A stretch of 8,118 nt of DNA, from positions 1-8,118 of the forward strand of contig CAZOBB010000038.1 in assembly GCA_964577975.1 (NCBI GenBank), read 5' to 3'. The notes under the pieces were generated by a model, which saw nothing but the letters and a program-made list of their open reading frames with translations, did not search any database and had not been told where the DNA came from. Of this stretch, positions 1 to 5,178 are shown piece by piece. Made by a program: the position numbers and the translations under genes. The number at the start of each line of letters is the position of its first letter. The first letter of the stretch is position 1. Source of the stretch: JAOZMY01 sp964577975 (GTDB lineage: Bacteria > Desulfobacterota > S145-22).

Positions 1-1
1 C

Positions 2-145
2 CTGTTCGACAAGGGGCTCTACCTCTTCGCCAAGTGGGACTACATGTTCATCTCCCCGCCGCTTTGCATCACGAAGGAAGAGATCGACGAGGCCGTGGGG
101 ATCATCGACGAGGTGCTGGAGTATCCCGATTCGTTGACGAAATGA
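2..145 (+). CDS. Class III (omega) aminotransferase, C-terminal fragment (5' end outside window)
   Basis: The reading frame enters from the left edge and ends at TGA 143-145, giving 47 residues. The fragment reads LFDKGLYLFAKWDYMF, then ISPPLCITKEEIDEAV, and ends in a helix of the type IIDEVLEYPD. This pattern (short strand, aromatic stretch, a PPL-I-T-EE-D turn, then the last helix) is the typical C-terminus of PLP-dependent class III aminotransferases of the omega-amino acid:pyruvate type. The catalytic lysine and PLP-binding parts lie upstream and cannot be seen, so substrate is unknown. The gene ends without a frameshift, so the copy is presumably intact. It has no same-strand gene close downstream and is followed by a strong hairpin. 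Confidence 0.75.
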   Translation: MFDKGLYLFAKWDYMFISPPLCITKEEIDEAVGIIDEVLEYPDSLTK

Positions 146-172
146 ATGAAAGGTTAAGGATAAGAGGCTAAA

Positions 173-228
173 GGTAAGAGGCAAGCGGAAGTTTTCTGGT
201 GACGACCAATAACTTCTTGCCTCTTACC
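173..228 (+). terminator. Long hairpin, possible terminator or repeat element after the aminotransferase gene
   Basis: GGTAAGAGGCAAG at 173-185 pairs perfectly with CTTGCCTCTTACC at 216-228. An inner stem GAAGTT (188-193) pairs with AACTTC (211-216), sharing the base at 216 with the outer arm, and an innermost TGGT (197-200) pairs with ACCA (205-208). The region is therefore a long, nearly continuous hairpin starting 27 nt after the aminotransferase stop. A run of T occurs at 238-243, about 10 nt after the stem, which is late for a classical intrinsic terminator. The arms carry sub-repeats (TAAGAGGC twice on the left, CTTGCCT twice on the right), so this may be a dispersed palindromic repeat that also stops transcription. 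Confidence 0.5.
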
Positions 229-402
229 CCTTGCCTGTTTTTTACCCGTTGAATTTCCCTCTAACCGCAAATAGTTTTTCATTCCTCACGTAAAGCTCCG
301 TCTGCCGCATCTGCGACACGGCAACAGAAAGGAACCTAAAAATCCCGAAACACGAACGGTTTTTTCAGAAAATTGACTTGTCTTTTTTCTCATGGTAGGT
401 TT

Positions 403-416
403 AATTAGATCTAATT
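403..416. repeat. Perfect 14-bp palindrome AATTAGATCTAATT
   Basis: The sequence equals its own reverse complement over 14 bases and lies in AT-rich intergenic DNA 44 bp before the IS end. Such a site can bind a dimeric regulator, but there is no plausible gene directly downstream to regulate, so an operator role is speculative. Confidence 0.35.
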
Positions 417-459
417 CTAAAGGAATCAGGATGCAAAATTTATAGGAAGTAAAGGTAGT

Positions 460-479
460 GTCAAGAATTTTTCGCACAA
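460..479 (+). repeat. Terminal inverted repeat of IS copy 1 (transposase 3' side)
   Basis: GTCAAGAATTTTTCGCACAA is identical to 2057-2076, and its inner 13 bases are found inverted at 2484-2496. Identical sequence at the edge of both copies, with unrelated flanks outside, marks it as the IS end. Confidence 0.7.
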
Positions 480-517
480 TTAGGTGGATTTGATCTGGTT
501 TCACTTTTTTCCTCTTT

Positions 518-1309
518 TTAAGCAATGGCCAGGGTTGTTTCTTGTTCCTGAATCCCAATCCGGTCCATCTACAAGTATTGACGGGATCCCCAACGCGTCC
601 CTGCTATGTGACGGAGCCTCGCTACCACCAACATCAAGGCAGATTTCCCGTCCGGAAAACAACCCACCACGCGCGTCCGACGACGGATCTCCCGCATGAT
701 CCGCTCCAACGGATTGTTGGTCCTGATCCTCCTCCAATGCTCCCTCGGAAAGGAATAATAACTCAACGTCTCCTCAATCCCTCTTCTCACCCCCTCCGCC
801 GCTCGCTTAAGTCTCATCCCTTCAAGTTTCTCGATGACGCTCCGGGCCTTTCTCAACGCTTCCTCACGATCTTCCTGGGCGTGAATCGCCTTTAACATCA
901 ATGCCACATCCTTGATCTTCCCCCTCGGAACCACACGGAAGATGTTACGATAAAAATGCACCACGCACCGCTGCCACCTCGCCTCAGGATAGGTCTCCCC
1001 CAGACTCTCTATCAACCCAAGGCACTTGTCGGAGATGAATAACCTCACCCCCTTCAACCCCCGCTCCTTGAGATGCCTCAAAAACTTCAACCAGCTCGCC
1101 TTGTCTTCCTTGGCCCCTTCCGTAACCCCAAGAATCTCTCGATAGCCCGCCTCGTTGACGCCTACCGCTACCAACACAGATACATGCCTCACTTCTCCTC
1201 CCCAACTCCGCTTCAAGCTTATCCCGTCCAGATATACATAGGCATGACACCCCGTAATCGGACGCTTCCGCCAGACCTCTATGGCCTTGTAAATCTTCGG
1301 ATAAAATAG
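518..1309 (-). pseudogene. IS256-family (Mutator-type) transposase, N-terminally truncated, with premature amber stop
   Basis: The protein frame is open from about 1326 to 571. Recognisable sequence starts near KIYKAIEVWRKRPI. It contains the family landmarks: the first catalytic Asp in YVYLDGI (codon 1226-1228), the second in LFISDKCLGL, the C-x-x-H signature in QRCVVHFYRN, and the terminal TNNPLERIMREIRRR block, whose Glu is the usual third catalytic residue. A TAG at 569-571 ends the frame after GSRQYL. Copy 2 has AAG (Lys) there and continues 16 more residues to TAA; the same tail is still readable in copy 1 to a TAA at 518-520. The N-terminal DNA-binding region (roughly the first 120-150 residues of a ~400-residue family) is absent and no ATG starts the frame; an internal TTG at 1214-1216 is the only long-frame start. 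It is a dead gene. Confidence 0.88.
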
Positions 1310-1318
1310 ATAAAATAG
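1301..1318. repeat. 9-bp tandem duplication at the transposase fusion junction
   Basis: ATAAAATAG occurs twice head to tail (1301-1309 and 1310-1318), exactly where IS256 transposase sequence fades out and before the Y1-transposase remnant. It may mark the recombination point or be simple AT-rich slippage. Confidence 0.5.
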
Positions 1319-1351
1319 GGGATATCCTTAAATATCTTAATAACTTTTCTT

Positions 1352-1531
1352 CTAGTCTGTATCCCTTCTCCAAGCGTAACAGAGCATGTGAGTCTTGGAA
1401 ATGAGAGAGGCAAATCGGTCGATGAAGTTTTCGTAGTCTTTTTCGTCTCTGAAAATCTTCTTTCGTTCGATTCCCCGGATGATGACATGATGGAGAACTC
1501 CAGGGGCATCTAGGCGGGCTTGTCGTGGCAT
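1352..1531 (-). pseudogene. REP-associated tyrosine transposase (RAYT / Y1_Tnp), 5' fragment
   Basis: From ATG 1529-1531 the frame reads MPRQARLDAPGVLHHVIIRG, then IERKKIFRDEKDYENFIDRF, then ends ...THMLCYAW plus RRDTD and TAG at 1352-1354, 59 residues. The opening MPRQARLDAPG-L-HH-I-RG and the ...CYAW segment are characteristic of the RAYT / TnpA-REP branch of HUH single-strand transposases, normally about 200-320 residues. In intact proteins CYAW is followed at once by the -PNH-H-L- histidine motif. Here the sequence departs from the family right after CYAW, so both the HUH motif and the catalytic Tyr are lost. What follows (1301-1351) is AT-rich junction DNA leading into the IS256 remnant. 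The fragment has no activity; the cut suggests a deletion or insertion event that joined the two elements. Confidence 0.85.
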
Positions 1532-1579
1532 GGTTTTCTTTTACCTTATCCAATTCTCTCTGTCAATTGAATTATTTAA

Positions 1580-1587
1580 GGACGTCC
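1580..1587. repeat. Palindrome GGACGTCC in a REP-like sequence upstream of the RAYT fragment
   Basis: On the minus strand the leader of the RAYT gene contains GGGGGACGTCCTTAAATA, with the perfect palindrome GGACGTCC, and further upstream the element TGGGACACGACACG (reverse of 1637-1650 region). RAYT genes are usually flanked by short palindromic REP sequences that they act on, so this may be the remaining flank. Only one copy is visible in the window. Confidence 0.35.
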
Positions 1588-1648
1588 CCCTTATTTTTGT
1601 CATGAAATGAGAATAGATCATTTATTTCGTGTCGTGTCCCATTGACGT

Positions 1649-2032
1649 TTATCGCAATTTATATGCGCCCCAAAACACCAAAATAATCCAAGCAATTCCA
1701 CAACTGACAATAGCGATAATCGCCATCGAATGAGGTTCACCACCGGAACGAAACAGCTTCATCGCAACAAAGTACGCCATTGGGTAAACATAGATCGTTG
1801 TAGCAGGAAGTCGATGCCGGATCTTTTTATTAAATAGTTTGAGTACGATAAAAATGATTACGATGAGCCCTACAGGGAATAATAAAATAAAGGGATATAT
1901 AAATATGCCACAAATAAAGCAGCCAAATTGTTTGTGTGACGGCATTAGGAAACATAGACAAAACATGAACAAAAAGTAGAATATTATAGATGGGAACATG
2001 CCAACTAATGCGTTTTCGCTGTTAGTCTTCAT
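1649..2032 (-). CDS. Small four-helix membrane protein of unknown function, AT-rich orphan
   Basis: I do not recognise this protein. ATG 2030-2032 opens a 127-residue frame ending TAA 1649-1651. Hydrophobic segments lie at about residues 10-30, 37-67 (long enough for two passes), 77-94 and 102-122, with a basic cytoplasm-like loop KLFNKKIRHR near 65-74 and few charges otherwise. It has cysteines at 25, 27, 38, 41 and 111. An open frame continues upstream to 2122, but that part (KVKPDQIHLVVRKILD) is translation of the IS end and also appears in copy 1, so the ATG at 2032 is the better start. The ribosome site is weak (AGAGC before the ATG). Codon use is strongly AT-rich, unlike the GC-rich genes at 2580-8118, and it is trapped between two IS copies. 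This is consistent with acquired cargo. Whether it is expressed is unknown. Confidence 0.55.
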   Translation of the reverse strand: MKTNSENALVGMFPSIIFYFLFMFCLCFLMPSHKQFGCFICGIFIYPFILLFPVGLIVIIFIVLKLFNKKIRHRLPATTIYVYPMAYFVAMKLFRSGGEPHSMAIIAIVSCGIAWIILVFWGAYKLR

Positions 2033-2056
2033 ATTGCTCTGGTGGTTGAAGATAGA

Positions 2057-2076
2057 GTCAAGAATTTTTCGCACAA
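2057..2076 (+). repeat. Left terminal inverted repeat of IS copy 2
   Basis: GTCAAGAATTTTTCGCACAA is identical to 460-479. The flank just outside (GGTTGAAGATAGA) differs from copy 1, apart from a few shared bases, which fixes the end to within about 4 bp. Confidence 0.7.
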
Positions 2077-2114
2077 CTAGGTGGATTTGATCTGGTTTCA
2101 CTTTTTCCCTCTCT

Positions 2115-2430
2115 TTAAGCAATGGCTAGGGTTGTTTCTTGTTCCTGAATTCCAATCCGGTCCATCTTCAAGTATTGACGGGATCCCCAACGCGTTCCCG
2201 CTATGTAACGAAGCCTCGCCGCCACCAACATCAAAGCAGATTTCCCGTCCGGAAAACAACCCACCACACGCGTCCGACGACGGATCTCCCGCATGATCCG
2301 CTCCAACGGATTGTTGGTCCTGATCCTCCTCCAATGCTCCCTCGGAAAGGCATCATAACTCAACGTCTCCTCCATCCCTCTTCTCACCCCCTCCGCCGCT
2401 CGCTTAAGTTTTTTGATGACCGTTCCGGAC
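2115..2430 (-). pseudogene. IS256-family transposase C-terminal fragment, copy 2
   Basis: The frame runs from about 2430 to TAA 2115-2117. It begins TVIKKLKRAAEGVRRGMEET and contains TNNPLERIMREIRRRTRVVG (third catalytic residue region) and the natural C-terminus ...LKMDRIGIQEQETTLAIA. Both catalytic Asp residues and all N-terminal sequence are missing. Compared with copy 1 it has lost 15 bp (five codons, EGMRL-type) between two ACTT repeats, so KLEGMRLKRAAEG became KLKRAAEG. This copy lacks the amber mutation of copy 1, so it shows the true end of the protein. Confidence 0.85.
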
Positions 2431-2483
2431 GGTTACTGTTGTCATTTGGGTTGCATAGACCAAGTCTGCTTTGATTCTTCCCT

Positions 2484-2496
2484 TTGTGCGAAAAAT
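2484..2496 (-). repeat. Partial right terminal inverted repeat of IS copy 2
   Basis: TTGTGCGAAAAAT is the reverse complement of ATTTTTCGCACAA inside the left terminus. The match stops at 2497, where the terminus should continue TCTTGAC but reads GGAATAT. It abuts the leader of the zinc-ribbon gene. Confidence 0.6.
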
Positions 2497-2579
2497 GGAA
2501 TATGGTATTCGAGGGGTTGTTTTATCCCGGGAAGGATGAACAAACGAAGGAAAACTTCGGTAGAAAGGAATCGTCGGAC

Positions 2580-2882
2580 GTGGAACTCATCTTTTTATGG
2601 TTTTTGTTTGGCATTATCAGCGCGGTGGTGGCCTCGAGCAAGGGGCGCAGCGGGTGCGGGTGGATGCTCCTGGGGTTTTTCCTGGGACCTTTAGGCCTGA
2701 TCCTGGCCCTCGTGATGCCGAAAAACGAAGAGGCGATGGAGAAAAAGGCGCTTAAATCGGGGAAGATGAAGCGGTGTCCCTACTGCGCGGAACTGATCCG
2801 GGCAGAGGCGGTCAAGTGCCGGTTTTGCGGGGCGGACGTGGGAGGCGGCAAGAACGACTCGGCATCGGAAACGGCGACGTGA
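2580..2882 (+). CDS. Small membrane protein with two helices and a C-terminal zinc ribbon
   Basis: Function unknown; architecture is clear. From GTG 2580 the product has 100 residues: a first hydrophobic helix in VELIFLWFLFGIISAVVAS, a short loop SKGRSGCG, a second helix WMLLGFFLGPLGLILALVM, a charged helix PKNEEAMEKKALKSGKMK, then a zinc ribbon CPYCAELIRAEAVKCRFCG (two C-x-x-C pairs). The GTG is preferred because AAAGGA lies about 10 nt upstream and because comparable proteins start just before the first helix; an in-frame ATG at 2502 and a TTG at 2484 would add 26-32 polar residues, and the TTG lies inside the IS repeat. The ribbon should face the cytoplasm if both ends do. Its stop TGA (2880-2882) overlaps the next gene's GTG start, so the two are translationally coupled. 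Confidence 0.75.
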   Translation: MELIFLWFLFGIISAVVASSKGRSGCGWMLLGFFLGPLGLILALVMPKNEEAMEKKALKSGKMKRCPYCAELIRAEAVKCRFCGADVGGGKNDSASETAT

Positions 2883-4357
2883 TCCTCTCCAAATCCCAGT
2901 TTGTCAAGGGGGTCAAGTGCCCCAAGCTGCTGTGGTACCTGAAAAAGGGTGACCTTCCTGTTCCCGAAACGGACGAGAGGCAGGAAGCCCTCTACGAGGA
3001 AGGGGTAGACGTGGGGAAACTGGCTCGTGGACTCTTTCCCGGCGGGCGCGAGGTCACCTTTGATCCAGATGACTTCCCTGGGATGATCCGAAAGACACGG
3101 GCGTGGATCGATGCCGGGGTTCCCATTATCTACGAAGCGGCGGCTCAGGCGAAAGGAGGATTCGCCATGGCGGATATCCTGCGCCGAGGGCCCTACGGCT
3201 GGGAGCTTTATGAGGTGAAGGCAACGGGAAGCGTCAAGGATTATCACCTTTATGATGCAGGGTTTCAGTACCGGGTCTTCAAGGATTTCGGCCTGAATTT
3301 GGCGAAGGTCGCCATCGTTCATATCGATACTCGTTACGTCCGGCGCGGGGAACTGGAGCTTGAAGAACTTTTCACGATAGAGGATATCACGTTCAGTGTC
3401 ATAGACTTGCAGGACGAGATCGAGGCGATATATTGCTATCTTGCGCAGGTGCTGAACGGGGATGAACCGGCTGTGGATATCGGCCCGCACTGCGAGAGGT
3501 TTTTCGGCTGTGAGTATGCGGAGATTTGCTGGAGTCATGTCCCGGAGCATTCCGTCTTCAATCTCTACCGTTATCCCTGGAGTGAGCGGTTCAATCTCTA
3601 TTACCGGGGTATCATGAGGATAGAAGATCTCCCGGAGAGTTTCCGCCCGAATTTCATCCAGTCCCTCCAGATCGAGGCGGAAAGGACGGGGCGAGCCATG
3701 GTGGATCAGAAAGCGATCCGCGCGTTTATCTCGAATCTCCGTTTTCCCCTGAATTTTCTCGATTTCGAGACCTTTGCGGAAGCCGTGCCGCGGTTCGACG
3801 GGCAGCGACCCTACCAGCAGATTCCCTTCCAGTATTCCCTTCACATCCTTCATGAAGACGGTCTTCTGGAACATCGAGAGTTTCTCGCGGACGAGACCCG
3901 GGATCCAAGGCCGGACTTCATTGCTCACTTACTGGAAGATGTGACGCCGGAAGGGAGTATTGTCGCCTTCAACCAAAAATTCGAGATCGCCAGGATCCGG
4001 GAGCTATCGGCTTACGATCCGTCGCGTAGTTCCGAGCTCCTCCGCCTCACCAGGCGGTTCGCAGATCCCCTTACACTTTTCCGTAAGGGGGCGTATTACC
4101 ATCCGGACTTCAACGGAAGTTTTTCCCTGAAATCGGTGCTTCCTGCCCTTTTCCCGGATGATCCGGATCTGAGTTACAAGAAACTCGAGATCCAGGAAGG
4201 CGGTACGGCTTCGGAGATCTATGCCGCCCTTCATCGCATCAAGGATCCAGTGGCGCGGGAGAAGATCCGCGCCGACCTGCTGGCCTATTGCAAGCTCGAC
4301 ACCTACGCCATGGTCAGGATTTATATGCTCCTGAAGGAGTTATCGGGAAGACCTTGA
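2879..4357 (+). CDS. DUF2779 protein: Cas4-like Fe-S/PD-(D/E)XK nuclease module fused to DnaQ-like exonuclease
   Basis: The likely start is GTG 2879, overlapping the previous stop (GTGA), giving 492 residues; the frame is open further upstream to 2774, but that part is a shadow of the zinc-ribbon gene. Residues 1-220 look like a Cas4/RecB-type nuclease: Cys14 in VKCPKLLWY, Asp99 in MADIL, Glu112-x-Lys114 in LYEVKAT, a Q-x-x-x-F/Y helix at 130, and Cys205, Cys211, Cys217 (C-x5-C-x5-C), which with Cys14 can hold a [4Fe-4S] cluster. Residues about 290-485 are the DUF2779 region with an RNase H-like exonuclease pattern: DFE (295-297), AFNQKFE (363-369) and YCKLDT (470-475). The middle motif has Glu369 where DnaQ relatives have Asp. 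I infer a metal-dependent nuclease acting on DNA or RNA; substrate and pathway are unknown. The frame is intact, so the gene looks functional. Confidence 0.85.
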   Translation: MILSKSQFVKGVKCPKLLWYLKKGDLPVPETDERQEALYEEGVDVGKLARGLFPGGREVTFDPDDFPGMIRKTRAWIDAGVPIIYEAAAQAKGGFAMADILRRGPYGWELYEVKATGSVKDYHLYDAGFQYRVFKDFGLNLAKVAIVHIDTRYVRRGELELEELFTIEDITFSVIDLQDEIEAIYCYLAQVLNGDEPAVDIGPHCERFFGCEYAEICWSHVPEHSVFNLYRYPWSERFNLYYRGIMRIEDLPESFRPNFIQSLQIEAERTGRAMVDQKAIRAFISNLRFPLNFLDFETFAEAVPRFDGQRPYQQIPFQYSLHILHEDGLLEHREFLADETRDPRPDFIAHLLEDVTPEGSIVAFNQKFEIARIRELSAYDPSRSSELLRLTRRFADPLTLFRKGAYYHPDFNGSFSLKSVLPALFPDDPDLSYKKLEIQEGGTASEIYAALHRIKDPVAREKIRADLLAYCKLDTYAMVRIYMLLKELSGRP

Positions 4358-4393
4358 CAAGATAGAACATCATGTTTCGGGTGGTAAGGTCTT
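4348..4393. terminator. Inverted repeat between convergent genes, weak terminator candidate
   Basis: AAGACCTT (4348-4355, overlapping the nuclease stop) pairs with AAGGTCTT (4386-4393) across a 30-nt loop. It sits in the 86-bp gap where the plus-strand nuclease operon meets the minus-strand exporter operon. There is no T-run after either arm and the loop is long, so termination is only suggested by position. Confidence 0.3.
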
Positions 4394-4443
4394 GATCTGC
4401 CCCGATCTGGGCGAAGCTCCGATGCTAAGCCTGCTGGAGAATG

Positions 4444-5178
4444 TCACGCCTTTGCGCCGCGGATGGTGAAGGTTCCCAGGATGAAGAAGACAACCCCGAA
4501 GCAAAGGACCGTGGCGAGGGCGTCCCAGGGCATGGGGTGGCCCAGGGCCGCGGCGCGGATGGCCCGGGTGGCGGGGCTTAAGGGCAGCCAGCGGATGAGG
4601 GCGTGCGCCCAGCCGGGCAGGGCCTTGAGGGAGAAGACGGTGCCGCAGAGGAAGGCCATGGGGGTGATGACGAAGTTGTTGAGCATCGACTGGTCGGCGT
4701 GGGAGCGGACCACCATGGAGGTGATGAGGGCCAGGGAGCTGAAGGTGAAGGCGTTGGCCAGGACGGCGAGGAGGAAGGCCCCGGTGACGTGGATCCGGAC
4801 GTGGAAGAAGACGGCGAAGACACAGATGATGGCCGTGGCCAAGAATCCCCGGAGGATGCCACCCAGGACTTCGCCGACGGCGATGGCCAAGTCGGAGACG
4901 GGGGCGGCCTGGAATTCCTCGAAGATGCGCCAGTAGAAACGGGCGATGTTGATCTCACTGGAGATGGCGAAGCTGCGGGTCATGCTTCCCATGGCGATGA
5001 GCCCCGGGATGAGGAAGGTGATGTAGGGCACGCCTTCCACGGTCATCTTCTGACCCAATCCCCAGCCGAAGGCGATGAGGTAGAGCAGCGGCGTGACGGA
5101 GAAGGATATCAACATCTTGAGGAGGCGCTTCTTGATAATCAGGAGCTCGCGCGTGAAGACGCCGGTGAATCCCCTCAT
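4444..5178 (-). CDS. ABC-2 type transporter permease
   Basis: ATG 5176-5178 opens 244 residues (MRGFTGVFTRELLIIKKRLL...), preceded by GGAGGG at 7 nt. Its start overlaps the ATPase stop (ATGA). Six hydrophobic segments lie at about 21-41, 53-69, 101-127, 132-155, 165-183 and 219-238. The segment FVITPMAFLCGTVFSLKALPGW followed by IRWLPLSPATRAIRAA is the ABC-2 membrane signature of DrrB/NodJ-like exporters. A longer open frame reaching back to 5502 is an out-of-frame reading of the ATPase gene, caused by GC-rich codons. With the ATPase it should form an inner-membrane exporter; substrate (drug, lipid, polysaccharide) cannot be told. Its start LLIIKKR-type N-terminus is the usual cytoplasmic amphipathic helix. 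Confidence 0.9.
   Translation of the reverse strand: MRGFTGVFTRELLIIKKRLLKMLISFSVTPLLYLIAFGWGLGQKMTVEGVPYITFLIPGLIAMGSMTRSFAISSEINIARFYWRIFEEFQAAPVSDLAIAVGEVLGGILRGFLATAIICVFAVFFHVRIHVTGAFLLAVLANAFTFSSLALITSMVVRSHADQSMLNNFVITPMAFLCGTVFSLKALPGWAHALIRWLPLSPATRAIRAAALGHPMPWDALATVLCFGVVFFILGTFTIRGAKA

Larger units (their letters stand above)
146..459. other. Intergenic region between aminotransferase gene and IS copy 1
   Basis: No convincing gene was found here. Apart from the hairpin at 173-228, the stretch holds a perfect 14-bp palindrome (AATTAGATCTAATT, 403-416) and a TTGACT hexamer (373-378) without a good -10 partner at 17 bp. The 90-codon minus-strand open frame across 286-558 merely reads out of the IS end and is not a gene. 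Confidence 0.6.
460..1310 (-). mobile_element. IS256-family insertion sequence remnant, copy 1 (one end only)
   Basis: This element keeps the end downstream of the transposase gene. Its terminal sequence GTCAAGAATTTTTCGCACAA (460-479) recurs exactly at 2057-2076, where copy 2 begins. Inward of the terminus it shares about 95% identity by eye with copy 2 up to roughly 850, then continues alone through the rest of the transposase to about 1310. The other terminal repeat and the N-terminal third of the transposase gene are missing: homology stops at the remnant of a different transposase (1352-1531). The element is therefore one-ended and should be immobile. The exact right boundary (about 1300-1320) is my estimate from where recognisable transposase sequence stops. 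Confidence 0.8.
2057..2496 (-). mobile_element. IS256-family insertion sequence remnant, copy 2 (internally deleted, both ends partly present)
   Basis: It begins with the same terminal 20 bases as copy 1 (2057-2076) and keeps the transposase 3' part to about 2430. The next ~50 bp resemble nothing in copy 1. The segment ends with TTGTGCGAAAAAT (2484-2496), the inverted match of the inner 13 bases of the left terminus. So the copy looks like an IS with its middle (most of the transposase) removed and with the outermost ~7 bases of the right repeat lost. It cannot move by itself; whether an active transposase elsewhere could still act on the ends is unknown, but the damaged right end argues against it. 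Confidence 0.7.

Noticed and set aside
286..558. Minus-strand frame of 90 codons at the end of IS copy 1
   Set aside because: It reads from the transposase tail region out into flanking DNA in another frame; the same start of the frame appears in copy 2 with a different continuation.
984..1553. Minus-strand frame of 189 codons joining the RAYT region to the IS256 region
   Set aside because: It runs out of frame relative to both recognised transposases, so it is a chance frame over two decayed genes.
1538..1566. Promoter-like TTGACA (1561-1566, minus) with TAAAAG 17 bp downstream before the RAYT fragment
   Set aside because: The -10 match is weak and would lie only 6 bp before the ATG, making a leaderless message despite an AAGG site; it is not convincing enough to list.
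2780..3928. Long open frame of 382 codons on the minus strand across the nuclease gene
   Set aside because: It is antisense to a protein with clear nuclease motifs, has no recognisable family content and no Shine-Dalgarno-like start; its length follows from the codon bias of the real gene.
4395..4415. GATCTG-CCCC-GATCTG repeat with a short GCCC/GGGC stem between the convergent genes
   Set aside because: A 4-bp stem and no T-run; not distinguishable from chance.
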